From Symbiodinium natans (Eukaryota; Sar; Dinophyceae; Suessiales; Symbiodiniaceae): a stretch of DNA of 64,000 nt. The first letter of the stretch is position 1, and every line of letters begins with the position of its first letter. Positions 53,540 to 63,876 of this stretch are shown piece by piece. The DNA is taken from the NCBI GenBank assembly GCA_905221605.1, contig CAJNDS010002183.1, positions 538,501 through 602,500 on the forward strand, given 5' to 3'. Below the pieces are notes generated by a model that was not told the DNA's origin, searched no databases, and was given only the letters and a program-made list of their open reading frames with translations. A program made the translations under genes and the position numbers.

Positions 53540-53595
53540 TGCTCTAAACCCTAAACCCTAAACCCTAAACCCTAAACCCTAAACCCTAAACCCTA
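53540..53595 (-). repeat. CCCTAAA array
   Basis: Seven units. The region 52941-53865 around it shows no supported exon; it also holds a second family G-like element at about 53660-53760. Confidence 0.8.
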
Positions 53596-53865
53596 GGACC
53601 CAGAGTGGGCCCGTATTCCTCTTTCGGGGGGGGGATAGGTTCGCCTATCAACTTGGTAGCCCAATGTGGTACCCTGTAACCTCTTCTTGGTTCGAGGCTC
53701 CCTTCTAAAGTAACCAGCCCAAAAAGGGTGCCCTTGCTTTAAGGGCTACCAAGCAAAACTTGTTGTAACCAAAACGGCGAACTGCTTCGTTCCTCGGTTC
53801 CTCTCGGATCTGGTGTTCTCGGTGCCAAACCCTAACCCTAAACCCTAAACCCTAAACCCTGACAG

Positions 53866-54315
53866 ATGCTTCAGCCTCGGCTCCAGCCGAGACAGTCGCG
53901 GAGAGCGCTGAGGCTCGAGGGAGCCGTCCCCCAAAGTGGGTCCCAAGTTATACCCGCTGGGTTTAGGGTTTAGGGTTTAGGGTTTAGGGTCTAGGGCCTA
54001 GGGTTGGGCATAGGGTGTTGGGGGGTATGTTAGTATGTGTACAAAAAAACGACAAGGTAATATTGGAAATCAATTATTCCGAGCCCTATACTACGCACCT
54101 CTGAGGCCCCCCCCCCAAGAAGGGACTCCTCTAACTATTTTTTCCTCTTGCGTACAGCTGGCCTAGCCCTAAACCCTAAACCCCAAACCCTGAACCCTTT
54201 AAACCCCCAAACCCTGAAGCCTAACCCTAAACACCCTGAACCACAGGATGATGCTGAGGAGGACGACGACGACGCTGACATGGACTTTGATTGGCGGGCC
54301 AAGGGTTTCGGCTAA
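53866..54315 (+). CDS. Two C-terminal exons of an acidic protein
   Basis: Exon 53866-about 53936 (after GACAG) reads DASASAPAETVAESAEARG and PPKW, with a GTGGGT donor nearby. Terminal exon 54247-54315 (after CCACAG) reads DDAEEDDDDADMDFDWRAKG then FG-stop, TAA 54313-54315. The acidic run followed by DWRAK at the extreme C-terminus is distinctive. I recall a similar DWRAQ-type ending in plant ZNF830/ARS1-like proteins, but that gene appears to end at 44863, so I leave this one unassigned. Confidence 0.42.
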
Positions 54316-54473
54316 AGAAGAGAAAAAGAATAGTGGTGCATGTTGCACATACGATGAATAAGAACAGATAGTTCTGGGGGAGGTTTACGATATTAGGGGG
54401 TACCTTCTTGGGGTCCTTATTTATACGGGAATCCTATGCAAGGGGGGTCCCTTATCATCGTAAACCCCCCCCA

Positions 54474-54497
54474 CATATATATATATATATCTATATC

Positions 54498-54528
<31 letters not shown>

Positions 54529-54582
54529 CTATATATATATCTACATATATATATATATAGATACATATATATATATAAGAGT
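54474..54582. repeat. TA/GATA microsatellite
   Basis: ATATAT with ATCTATATCTACAT variants over about 110 bp. Frames across it read IYIYIY and are not genes. Confidence 0.9.
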
Positions 54583-54776
54583 ACATCTATATGGCCAAGC
54601 CTTAGCACAGCTGGGGTTGCTGGTGTGGGTTTAGGGTGTAGGGTTTTAGGGGGGGGGGGGGGTCAGTATTCGCTTATGGTCCCTTTATAAGTCTACCATA
54701 ACCGCTCCAAAACCCTCTAATTAAAAGGTCCCTATATCGTCTCTGTTTGCCTTGCCTGCGTCGCAACCACTTTCAG

Positions 54777-57700
54777 CACGATGACTTGCGAATCTGCATC
54801 GAGACCAACACCTGCTCTCCGCCAGCATTTCAAGCGTGCAAGAGGGAGAGCGCAACATGGATTGCAAAGCCTCAGCTCCCGAAAGCAAGCCCACAGCATC
54901 TTCATCACAAGGGTGTCACAGACTTCGCCAAGCAGCTCGCCCCACCTCAGCCACATTGAAGTATTCAGCCTGCCACAATTTTCGTTCATTCAGTCCCGAG
55001 TATGCTGGCAGCACACGTCGTTAGGCCACACCTTTGCACAACTAGAGTCCTCACCCGCCTCCCCCCACCCCTCCCCCCGGCGCTCCCCCTTTCATAGGGT
55101 TTTCAGACGCTGGAAGATGCCGCAGCAGCTGTGGAAAAGGACCGGCTGGGAATGCAAAGCATCGCCGATAGAGATCCTCTACGAAGTGTGAAACCGGGAT
55201 ACAGATCATGCGGGGCTTCATTTTGCAGGCGCTTCTTGCCCAGAACCCCCAAACCCATTACTGATCGTAACATATACTCGGATTAGAAAGAGCCTGCTGC
55301 TTTTATGGTTTTTCAGTAGTGATTGTCAAAGTATTCACCTACTATAGGGGTGAAACTATTACTTCTAGTATTCCCTTATGGCCCTGTACACTTATACGAT
55401 AACAAACCCCCCCCCCCAAAAAAAAAAAAAAAAAAAACTGATAGTAATTATAAAGCCCCAATGCTATGTACTATTGAGTTCTTACTTGACATCAGGGGTT
55501 CCCCTACTACCCCTACTACCCCCCCTCTTTAATCCCCCGCCCTAGGTTCCTCCCCTGAAATCACTTCAATTACGCCGAATTATCCCCAAATTAGCCTCAA
55601 TTATAGGCGGGGGGGCGGGGTGGGGGAACCTACGGGGGCGAGTAGTAGGGGAAGCCCCTGATGTCATCATGCCTTAAACCCTAGACCCTAGACCCTAAAC
55701 CCTAAACTTTGTTACAAAAAAAGGAATAATAAAAAAACACAAGATGATGGCGCCAGGAGGATCTCCTCGAAGGAGCCAGTCGCCTTCGGAGGCAAGATCA
55801 CACGATAAAAAGTAAACTAGTGTAGAAGAATATAGCAATAATACAAGTAGTATGCAATTGTGCAACTATACAGCCATATATATATATATATATAGATATC
55901 TTAATATTTACTCATTTTTTATTTTCTGTATTGATTATATGTCAGTAGACACTTACTCAAATACATTAGATTTTGGTATAAATGAATGAATGTGTATATA
56001 TATATACACATAACTTATACAATTAGACACTCATATCGCAAATATGGGCATGTGACCGACGCCCCAGATGCACAGAAGGTAACGATTCGCCGCTGCAGCT
56101 GCAACTTCGCGGATGCCTGCTTCTGGGACCCCAAAAGCAGGATAGGGTTTAGGGGTTTAGGGTTTAAGGTTTAGGGTTTAGGGTTTAGGGTTCAGGGTTT
56201 TGCCTGTTTCCCTTGGTTATATCCCCGTTAAGGGGTTATGTTGGCGGGACCCCAAGTATAGTGCCCCAGTTAGTAGGACCCCCTCCCCTTTAAAGGGACC
56301 CCAATACTCCTAGTCTTGGTTGCTTAAGAGTGCCCTAGATCCTAAGTTGCCCTTCGTTGCTTAATCAGGAACCCTACACCTTTCTCCGGATATTTTCCCA
56401 TGTAAAAACCCGACTGAGCAAGGGTTACGTTTTTCAGTCCTGGGTTACTTGAGAACCTAAGGCTTTGGGAGAAGTCCTCCCAAGCTCCGCTGGCTCCCCA
56501 GTCTGCGTCTTCAGGCTTTCAAGGGGTTCGGGCTTAGGAACGGAGATGATCTATCTCGCGCTCTCTCTCTCTCTCTCTCTCGCTCGCTCTCTCTGTGTAT
56601 TTTGTTGTGGTGGGGGGAGGGGGGAGGGCTGGTTACTTACGGTTTTTTTTGTTTGGGGTGTTACTTTACGGCGGTAATTATCGTTTTTGGTCGTAAGGCA
56701 CTGAGGGGCAGCTGCGATGATTCGAGCTCATGATTCGAGCTCAGGTCCACGCTTTACGTGTCCGTTGCGGGTGGAAAGCCGCACGCGCTGGCCAAAGCTT
56801 CACAAGCTAGTCCCTACTGCCAGGCCAGGGTTTGAGAGTTTTCAGGGTTTAGGGTTTTAGGGTTTAGGGTTTAGGGTTCTAGGATTTTAGGGTTTTAGGG
56901 TTTAGGGTTTAGGGTTAGTGTTTAGGGTCTAGGGTGTAGAGGGGCATTGGTCATGGGCTTTGTTAGAGGTGCTCGGCTCGCCTCATTTGACGGTGAAATC
57001 AACCGCACTGCACGCCGATCCGGCCAGTGTGCATAGTACCACCTTCCTGGCATATCGCCCCTAAACCCGCCCGCCCCCCCTCAAAGCTCTATTGGGGTAG
57101 GCGGGCGCAGTCGAGCGCTCAGCGAGACCAGGGCAGGCTCTGCTGGGCTGCAGAGCCTGCCAACCGCACCCCTGAGGGGTCGCCAAGCTAGAGTCGCCTA
57201 GCATAGTCACTATAGATATTGTATAACCCTAAAACCCTCAACAAAATCCTTTGCCTTTAAAACCTGGCCCTGTTTTGTTTCTTTCTGGCCCTGGCCCTGG
57301 CCCTGGCCCTGGCCCTGGCCCTGGCCCTGGCCCTGGCCCTGGCCCTGGCCCTGGCCCTGGCTTTGGCCCTGGCCCTGGCCCTGGCCCTGGCCCTGGCCCT
57401 GGCTCTGGCCCTCCTGGCCCTGGCCCTGGCCTGGCCTCGGCTGTGGTTCTGCCCTGGCCCTAGCTCCTGGCCTGGTACCTCTCTGGTGGTGGCCCCTGCT
57501 CTGGCCCTCTAGCCCTGACCCTGGTTCTTGCACCCCCTCAATTTGCTATAGAGAGGGTAGACCGTCCCCTTCGCGCAAACCTGAAGGGGAGTCCTTTGCC
57601 TTATGGACCCAAGTGACCCACAACCTGCAACCGGTTCACGCCTGAGTTTTCTGTGAAAGGGCCCTTCGGCCCAGACCGTCCCCTTCGCGTAAACCTGAAG

Positions 57701-58629
57701 GGGAATCCTTTGCCTTATGGCCCCAAGAAAAACCCAGAAGTCTAGTCACTAAAGGCTTGGGTTCTAACTAGTTTCAGAATCCTCTAAGAATGTTCGACGT
57801 GTTGGCTTTGGCTGGCTCCGGTTTGGTTTCGCAGTGAGTTGTGATAGGGTGGCCTTGGGGTGGGCATGTCTTCACACTATTGCGTTCAGCTGAGACGTGC
57901 TACACCCTAAACCCTAAACCCTAAATCCCCTAAACTCTGGAGGCTGCACCTCGCACTCTATAGTGTCAGGTATCCCCCCGCTGTTCATGAAAGGAAGAAG
58001 TGCTCATGCGCCGGCTGCGCTTATCGACTTGGTCCTGTAAAGGTCATCAAATCGGGTTTAGGGTTATGGGTTTAGGGTTTAGGGTTTAGGATTTAGGTTT
58101 TATTCCGTCCGACAAAAGACATCCTGCGCAGGTGCGCTTCCAGGCTGACTCGCGAGACGCCGAGGTGCAATTTGCGGGCTGCTCCCTGTCGATTCCCCAT
58201 GATTGCGTCGTACATGCAGGTTCATGGTACTTGTTAAGCGAATAATACCTGTAGTTGGTGGTTAAGTACCATGAACCTCCAAGTAGCATGCAATACCTTT
58301 GGCCTGAAAGGCCCTTATACGATAAGAAATCCACACGGCGCACCAACCCTAGACCCGAAACGCCCTAAACCCTAAGCCCTAAACCCTATACCCGAAGCAT
58401 GCAAGCTCGATGGTAGGTTTGAGAGTGTCTGGAGGGTTTGCACGTGAGTTTGTACAGGTTTGTGGTTTTTGGGACTTGGAAGTTATTCTTTAGGCTTTGT
58501 GGTTTGGGGTTTTGGGTTTAGGGTTTGCTCGGCCAGGTGCTCTTTACCTGCGATGGCGGAGACTTGCTGGTGCTTGGCGTCGTGACTCCAGACAATGGTG
58601 CTCCAGCTTGGATTTCCTCGTTCCAGTAG
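54777..58629 (+). CDS. Spliced gene for a Cys-containing protein, function unknown
   Basis: Exons: 54777-about 54947 (DDLRICIETNTCSPPAFQAC, KGVTDFAKQL; the frame runs to a stop at 54957-54959 if unspliced), 55107-55185 (TLEDAAAAVEKDRLGMQSI), 56068-about 56144 (AQKVTIRRCSCNFADACFWD), 57970-58042 (ERKKCSCAGCAYRLGPVK), 58132-58219 (VRFQADSRDAEVQFAGCSLS), 58287-58339 (CNTFGLKGPYTIRNPHG) and 58537-58629 (VLFTCDGGDLLVLGVVTPDN, stop TAG 58627-58629). All joins after the first are in phase, with GC donors at 58340 and possibly 54948. Two CSC motifs and several other Cys suggest disulfides or a metal site. No signal peptide was seen because the 5' end is not identified. The intron 58220-58286 is a family B element. 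Not a family I recognise. Confidence 0.58.
57285..57426 (+). repeat. CTGGCC hexamer array
   Basis: About 22 copies of CTGGCC, giving GPGPGP on one strand and GQGQGQ on the other. It lies in the intron between exons ending near 56144 and starting 57970. The long ORFs on both strands here come from the array. Confidence 0.92.
57548..57729 (+). repeat. About 50-bp direct repeat pair
   Basis: AGACCGTCCCCTTCGCG... through TTTGCCTTATGG at 57559-57605 recurs at 57672-57720 with three or fewer changes. It is 113 bp apart and intronic. Confidence 0.8.
58220..58286. mobile_element. Short family B element that is the whole intron
   Basis: 67-nt intron starting GTTCATGGTACTTGTTAAG and ending CATGAACCTCCAAGTAG. 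Its ends are inverted repeats. CATGCA occurs just before (58213-58218) and just after it (58287-58292), as expected for a target duplication. Splicing joins CVVHA to CNTFGLKG in frame. Confidence 0.75.
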
Positions 58630-59431
58630 CAGTCAACTGTGAGCTTCCAACCTAAGAGTTCAAGAAGTGAAGCACCCGAAAAAGACCTCAGGAGCCCGAA
58701 TCAAGCCCCAGGAGGCCCAAAAGAAGACCTGGAAACCCGAAGCCCCGAAAGCCCTCGAAACCCAAGCAACCTCAAACCCTAAACTCTTGCAAGGGGACAT
58801 CTTCGAGCCACCAGCGAAGAGAGCGAGGCCCTCCCACCCCCCAAAACCCCCCAAACCACCCAAAACCCCACAAAACCCCCCAAATCCCCCCCCAAACCCG
58901 CCAAAACCCCCCCCAAGCCACCCAAAACGAAGTTGGCAAAGTTAAAACACAAAACCCCCCAAAAACCCCGGACACAAACCCTATACAATTTCTATAAACC
59001 CTAAACCCTAAACGGGTTCAGGGCTTCGGCTTTGGGGTTTAGAGCTCCTGGCCTCGGCTTTTGGGTTTGGAGCTTTGGGTCTCGGGTTTAGGGTTTAGGG
59101 TTCAGGAGTAGGGTTTAGGGTTTAGGGTTTAGGGTTTAGGGTTTAGGGTTTAGGGCTTAGGGCTTAGGGTTTAGGATTAGGGTTTAGTGTTTCGTGAATG
59201 CTCCCATCCTAAACCTTGCTTGGAGGTTCACGGGCACTTAGGACTGCGGGGGGCTGCTAGGTACCGTTATACTTGGGATCAATAAGGTGAGTTCTCGAAA
59301 TTAGACATAGACAGCAAGTTAGAATCATGATTGTCATTTTCTTCCCTTCACTAGAAGTACCCCCTTGCCTGCACCAGGATTCAGACATCGGATGGAGGCC
59401 CCCCCGGCTCAGGGTTTCTAGGGTTGAGGTT

Positions 59432-59564
59432 GGGATGTTCCTCCTTTTGCTAGCAGTCCTTAATCGGGATTCTAGTACCCTAAACCCTAAACCGTAAACC
59501 GTAAACCCTAAACCCTAAACCCTAGAATCCCTCTTAGGGACTGCTCGTCAAAGGGGGAACATCT
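59432..59564. mobile_element. Family C element with a CCCTAAA array in its loop
   Basis: GGGATGTTCCTCCTTTTGCT on the left, AAAGGGGGAACAT on the right; TTAATCGGGATTCTAG pairs with CTAGAATCCCTCTTAGG. Between the arms lie about six CCCTAAA units absent from the other copies. Confidence 0.8.
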
Positions 59565-59627
59565 TAAGGTTGAGGTCTTTAGGGTTCAGGGGTTTCATCC
59601 AGGCTTTAGGGGCTTGATTCGGGTTTA

Positions 59628-59690
59628 GGGTTTAGGGTTTAGGGTTTAGGGTTTAGGGTTTAGGGTTTAGGGTTTAGGGTTTAGGGTTCT
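59628..59690 (+). repeat. TTTAGGG array
   Basis: Nine units. The stretch 58990-60130 also holds degenerate TTTAGGG at 59085-59185 and 59990-60085 and the candidate exon fragment 59952-59988 (KPQPSPKKEA), possibly an upstream linker exon of the FKBP gene. Confidence 0.88.
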
Positions 59691-60130
59691 ATTTTGCCGG
59701 GGTTTCGGGGCTTCGGGAGTTGAGAAGATTTCGGGCATACCTGGGAATCCAGCTGCGGACTCAGGTGCCTAAAACCCTAAACCTTAAACCCTAAACCCTA
59801 AACCCTAAGCCTTAGACCCTAGACCCTAGACCCTAAACCCCAGAAGGGTTAGGGTTTCGTTTTTCAGTTTTAGAGTTTTAGGGCCCATGGCTGGCTGAAT
59901 CTGCTCTCGGCTCAGCCTGGCTGAGGTAGCATCTCTTCGGCTACGAAGCCGCAGCCGTCTCCAAAGAAGGAGGCACGATGCTCTTGTTTAGGGTTTAGGC
60001 TTTAGTGTTGAGTGCGATAGGGTTATAGGGTTTAGGGTTTAGGGTTTAGTGTTGAGTGCGATAGGGTTATAGGGTTTAGGGTTTGGGGTTGGGCCCTGAA
60101 ACCCCTAACCCTCCCTTTCCCCCTCTGCAG

Positions 60131-63100
60131 GAACATGAGTTGCTGCAACCGCAGGCGAAACCTCCAGCTCCGAGTCCTCCAGCTCCGAGTCCTGAGAAGA
60201 AGCCCGCGGAGAAGGTGGGGTTGAGGTGGAAGCCCTAAACCCGAAACCCTAACCCCTATACCCTATACCCTAAACCCCAAGAATTCACCTCGAGGAACCC
60301 CAGAATGTCGTTGCAAACACTAGCAAGATATGCCCCAAGAAGTAAGTTGCATTTCCCGTCTTCTGAAGGGAAAACAAGCTACTCTTAGGGCTTGGGTTTC
60401 GGGTTTAGGGCTAGGGGACTCTTTGGGGTTCAGGGAATAGGGTATAGGGTTTAGGGTTTAGGTTTTAGGGGTTTAGGGTTTAGGAGTTCAGGGCTTAGGG
60501 CTTAGGGTTTAGGGCTTGTCGTGTATCCCAAAGACCCCAAGACTACGCCAGGCCAAGCCAGCAGCTGCCAAGGCATCCGTTTAGGGTTTAGGGATACAGG
60601 GCTACAGGGCTACGGGGCTTCGGAGTGTTTAGGAGTTAACTGGGACCCTCTTCACCTACAGTTTTATGGGTTATCCCGACTAATCAAGGGCAGTTGCTAC
60701 AGAACTGACTAATTAAGGGTAGTTGCTACAGAACTGTAGGCAAATAGAGTCCGAGGTAGGGCTTATGGCTTTCTAGGACCGGGAGTAGGCCCCTTTTTTC
60801 CTTTTTTTAGGGTTGGGGTTCCCTTATAATCCCCTTAAAACCAAAAAACGGTACCCTTGTTATTCCTAGGCTACTCCCAGGTCTAGGCTTAGGAAGTCTA
60901 GGGTTCAGGATCGGCCCTCTTTTTCATGTTTTCGGATGCCTGGCCCTTGTGCGAGGTTGCCCCGGCTCCGGCACCCAAGGCCGAGCCAAAGGCAAAGGCA
61001 TCGCAACAGCCCCCCGCAAAAGACAAAGAGACAAAAGATAAGGCCGGAGTTTTGCCAGCAGTCAAGTGATGTGCGGTTCAGAGTGCCAGGTTCGGGTTTA
61101 GGGTTTACGGTTTAGGGTTTAGGGTTTACGGCATAGGAGGCCCTCAGAAACCCCCGCTGGCCACGAGGCCAAAGAGATCTTGCCTTATGCTGCCAAACAG
61201 CCGAATGCCAAAGCGTCGAAGGTTGGACTCTCAGGGCTGGCGTCAGGGCTGGCCCCAAAGCCTTCAGTTCCTGCCTCGAAGCCTAAAGCAACAACCCTAA
61301 GTTCCTAAGCCCCCTTCCACCCCACACCCAGCACCTAAACCCTAGACTCTATAGACCTTTGCAGGCTTGGGTTTCTTAAAGCCTAAACTTTCAGCTCCAA
61401 ATTCCTAAAGCCTGGAGGCCCCCCCAACTTCCTAAGGGCCAAGAGCAGACCTGGGTAGGCCCTTGGGTCATGTCATATCTTCCCTTTATTGAGTTTAAGG
61501 GAATCAGATTTAGGAATATTGTTATATTTTCCCTCTATTGAGTTTAAGGGAATCGCATTTAGGAATATTATCACATTTTCCCTTTATTGAGTTTAAGAGA
61601 ATCATATTTAAGCATATTGTTTCAGATTGCTGGTGCCTAGTAGGGAATGAGGAAAAATGAGGTACCCGAGAAAATCCCTTAAAAGGGTATAGAAAGGGCC
61701 CCCTATATAATCCCTCAAAGGTTATTTTTAGGGCCCTACTTCCCACATTCGTAGGGGACCAGGGAGACAAGAGTCCACAGGAGAAGCCTGGCACGCCCGT
61801 GACGCACCGAGTCCTCTCATCAGGCGCCCTTCGGGTGTGTCCTACATCCTAATTAAACCCTAAACCCTAAACCCTGAACCCTGAACCCTAAACCCTAAAC
61901 CCTAAACCCTGAGGTTCTAGGAGAACCCGAAACTGCTTTGCTGTCCAGTATCTACATGCAAGTTGGCATGGCATGGAGAATTATGGAGACAGGTAGAAGG
62001 CAGACAAGGTAGTTTCCACATTAGGGCTTTCGTGGTTTAGGGTTTAGGGGGGGGGGGTAGGGGGGCAAGGGCATTAATTAGGGGTGTGGTATTGGGAGTT
62101 GGTGTCCGCGCCCTCATGTTTCGACGTGCCACGCCGATCTCTGTTCGCTGTTCGGAAGGTCTCAGATATGAGGTCCTGAAGGCTGGCTCAGGACTTGCCG
62201 GCATGTTGTGCTGCTTGCGTCTCAGGGCCCTGTAAACCCCTTTCAAAAACCCTCTAAACCTTATACGCCCCATATAAGCCCACTACAAACCCCCTGTAAA
62301 CCCTGTAAACCCCCTACAAACCTCCTATAAACCCCCTATAAACCTCCTATAAACCCCCTAAGCCCCCCCCCCCCCCCACGAAGCCTACAGCAGGTCCCCA
62401 GGCGACGCCGGGCAAAGAAGTGAAAGTGCGGTACGAGGGACGACTCGGAAGCACCGGCCCGACTCCCACTTGACGCCTCAAGAAGCCAAATAGGGTTTAG
62501 GGTTTAGGGTTTAGGGTTTCGGGTTCAGGGTTTAGGGTTTAGGGTTCAGGGTTCAGGGTTTAGGGTTTAGGGTTCAGGGTTTAGGGTTTAGGGCTTAGGG
62601 CTTGGGGTTTAGGGTTTAGGGAGATACTGACGACGACGACGACGGCGATGGTGAGGACGATGACGATGAACGATGACGATGGCTATGACCATGGCCACGT
62701 CGATAGAATGACGATGGTGGCGGTTTTAGGGTTTAGGGTTTAGGGTTCTTGTTACTAACCCTCAGGCACGAGAAGTACTCGACAACGACCCCCACCAGCA
62801 CATCTTGCCATTCTTGAGGTTGGGCTTTGGGCCATGGGTGCAGGGGTCGGAAGAATTACTAGCATCTGTTTCCCTTATGGTCCCTTGTATAACTAAACTA
62901 GAAAAAACACGCAAAACCCTGGTCTAATCATTTCGGCCCCTACAGTAGTCAGGGGGTTTAGGGTTTAGGGTTTAGGGTTTAGGGTTTAGGGTTTAGGGTT
63001 TAGGGTTTAGGGTTTAGGGTTTAGGGTTTAGGGTTTAGGGTTTAGGGTTTAGGGTTTGGGTGCCATGCAGACCGAGGTGGCAGATTCGACAAAGGCGTCA

Positions 63101-63763
63101 TCAAGTTTCGCCTCGGCATGGGGGAGGTTATCCAGGGCTGGGACCAGGGCGTGAAGGCCTGCTCCTGACGCTCCTAAACCCTAAACCCTAAACCCTAAAC
63201 CCTAAACCCTAAACCCTAAACCCTAAACCCTAAACCCTAAACCTCCACTTGAAGGGCTTAAATTTATGGGGCCATGTAGTTCCATGCAGACCTCCTCCGC
63301 CTTGTCAGGGAATGCTTCGGGGCGAGAAGCGGAGACTGCTGGCGTGCCCGCAGTTCCTTTTATGCGCTGTTCGAGAAACACTCGTTGGGTTCACCACGAT
63401 CATCTGCTGCCTTGGGAGGTCCCATCAAAGCTCGGAACTCCTGGCACTATTGATCGGTTTAGGGTTTAGGGTTTAGGGTTTAGGGTTTAGGGTTTAGGGT
63501 TTAGGGTTTAGGGTTTAGGGTTTAGGGTTTAGGGTTTAGGGTCGATTGGAAAGATGCGCTCCGACCATGCCAGGCTATGGGCGTAGTGGCGCCCCGCCAG
63601 AGACCTTAGCTGCTTCTGGTGCGTAAGAAGGGCGTGCGGTCAAGTAGTATCGAACAAATGCCGTGGCATACGCTACAAGAAGTTTCCGGGGATCGTGTAC
63701 ATGTTGCTGAGGCCAGCGATCCCACCAAATGCGGATCTGGTGTTTGAGGTTGAGCTGCTCTAG
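60131..63763 (+). CDS. FKBP-type peptidyl-prolyl cis-trans isomerase with a basic/Pro-rich linker
   Basis: Exons, all in phase: 60131-60214, 60552-60578, 60956-61065, 61137-61221, 62402-62456, 63071-63156, 63309-63352, 63554-63595 and 63712-63763 (TAG 63761-63763). The N-terminal exons encode a Lys/Pro/Ala-rich linker (KPPAPSPPAPSPEKKPAEK, AKPAAAKAS, KAEPKAKASQQPP). The C-terminal exons make a full FKBP fold: KVRYEGRLGST, RFDKGVIKFRLGMGEVIQGW, DQGVK, GMLRGEKRRLLACPQ, GYGRSGAPPAIPPNADLVFE and VELL-stop. Key FKBP motifs (Y, FD, VI-x-GWD, YG, IPPN) are present. The insert CAPTMP before GYG is a few residues longer than usual. A basic linker before a C-terminal FKBP domain resembles nuclear nucleoplasmin-type FKBPs (FKBP39/46), which act on histones; the N-terminal domain was not found. 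Donors at 62457, 63157 and 63596 must be GC. Confidence 0.85.
60776..60886. mobile_element. Family H inverted-repeat element
   Basis: AGGACCGGGAGTAGGCCCC on the left pairs with GGCTACTCCCAGGTCT on the right; the inner part is shared with 40671-40779. Lies in the FKBP intron 60579-60955. Confidence 0.78.
61478..61610 (+). repeat. About 55-bp tandem triplication
   Basis: Three copies of a unit containing TTTATTGAGTTTAAGGGAATC and ATTTAGGAATATT, with a few changes. Minus-strand frame here is a shadow. Confidence 0.75.
61631..61769. mobile_element. Family A inverted-repeat element
   Basis: GCCTAGTAGGGAATGAGG on the left, CTTCCCACATTCGTAGGGGA on the right, inner GGTACCCGAGAAAATCCCTT and TATAATCCCTCAAAGG. 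Preceded by a triplicated unit TTTCCCTTTATTGAGTTTAA (61482-61605). Lies in FKBP intron 61222-62401. Confidence 0.72.
62221..62380 (-). repeat. CCCCCTATAAA-type repeats ending in a C run
   Basis: Loose 11-12-base units such as AACCCCCTATA and AACCTCCTATA plus a C run at 62363-62377, directly before the acceptor of the FKBP exon at 62402. Confidence 0.7.
62492..62625 (+). repeat. Degenerate TTTAGGG/TTCAGGG array
   Basis: About 18 units soon after the FKBP exon ending at 62456. A GACGAC/GATGAC trinucleotide stretch follows at 62630-62690; it could be read as an acidic exon but does not fit the FKBP frame. Confidence 0.85.
62955..63058 (+). repeat. TTTAGGG array near a 3' splice site
   Basis: Fifteen units ending 12 bp before the acceptor of the FKBP exon at 63071. 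Confidence 0.92.
63173..63243 (-). repeat. CCCTAAA array
   Basis: Ten units in the 152-nt FKBP intron 63157-63308, starting 16 bp from its GC donor. Confidence 0.92.
63459..63542 (+). repeat. TTTAGGG array close to a 3' splice site
   Basis: Twelve units in the FKBP intron 63353-63553, ending 11 bp before the acceptor. Confidence 0.92.
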
Positions 63764-63783
63764 CTGGATGACTTGCTGGCTTC

Positions 63784-63876
63784 TGGTAGGGAATTACGGC
63801 AATACCTGAGATCCCTTTACAAATCCTTAGGGGACCGAAACTCCGAATTCACTACTAGTTTCCTACTAGGAGCCAG
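63784..63876. mobile_element. Family A-like inverted-repeat element, diverged
   Basis: CTGGTAGGGAATTACGG on the left and CACTACTAGTTTCCTACTAG on the right, about 20 bp after the FKBP stop codon. The remaining 63877-64000 shows no supported feature. Confidence 0.5.

Noticed and set aside
54417-54690. ORFs rich in IYIYIY on both strands
   Set aside because: Translation of a TA/GATA microsatellite.
57100-57200. Hairpin-like GC-rich stretch considered as tRNA
   Set aside because: No acceptor stem, TTC-loop or anticodon arm arrangement could be drawn; only the short inverted repeat GCAGGCTCTG/CAGAGCCTGC is present.
57210-57533. ORFs with GPGPGP and GQGQGQ on opposite strands
   Set aside because: Produced by the CTGGCC hexamer array inside an intron; both strands being open is expected from the repeat.
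62630-62710. Acidic (GAC/GAT) stretch as an FKBP exon
   Set aside because: It lies between two FKBP exons that already join exactly in phase (62456 to 63071); adding it would disrupt the conserved domain.
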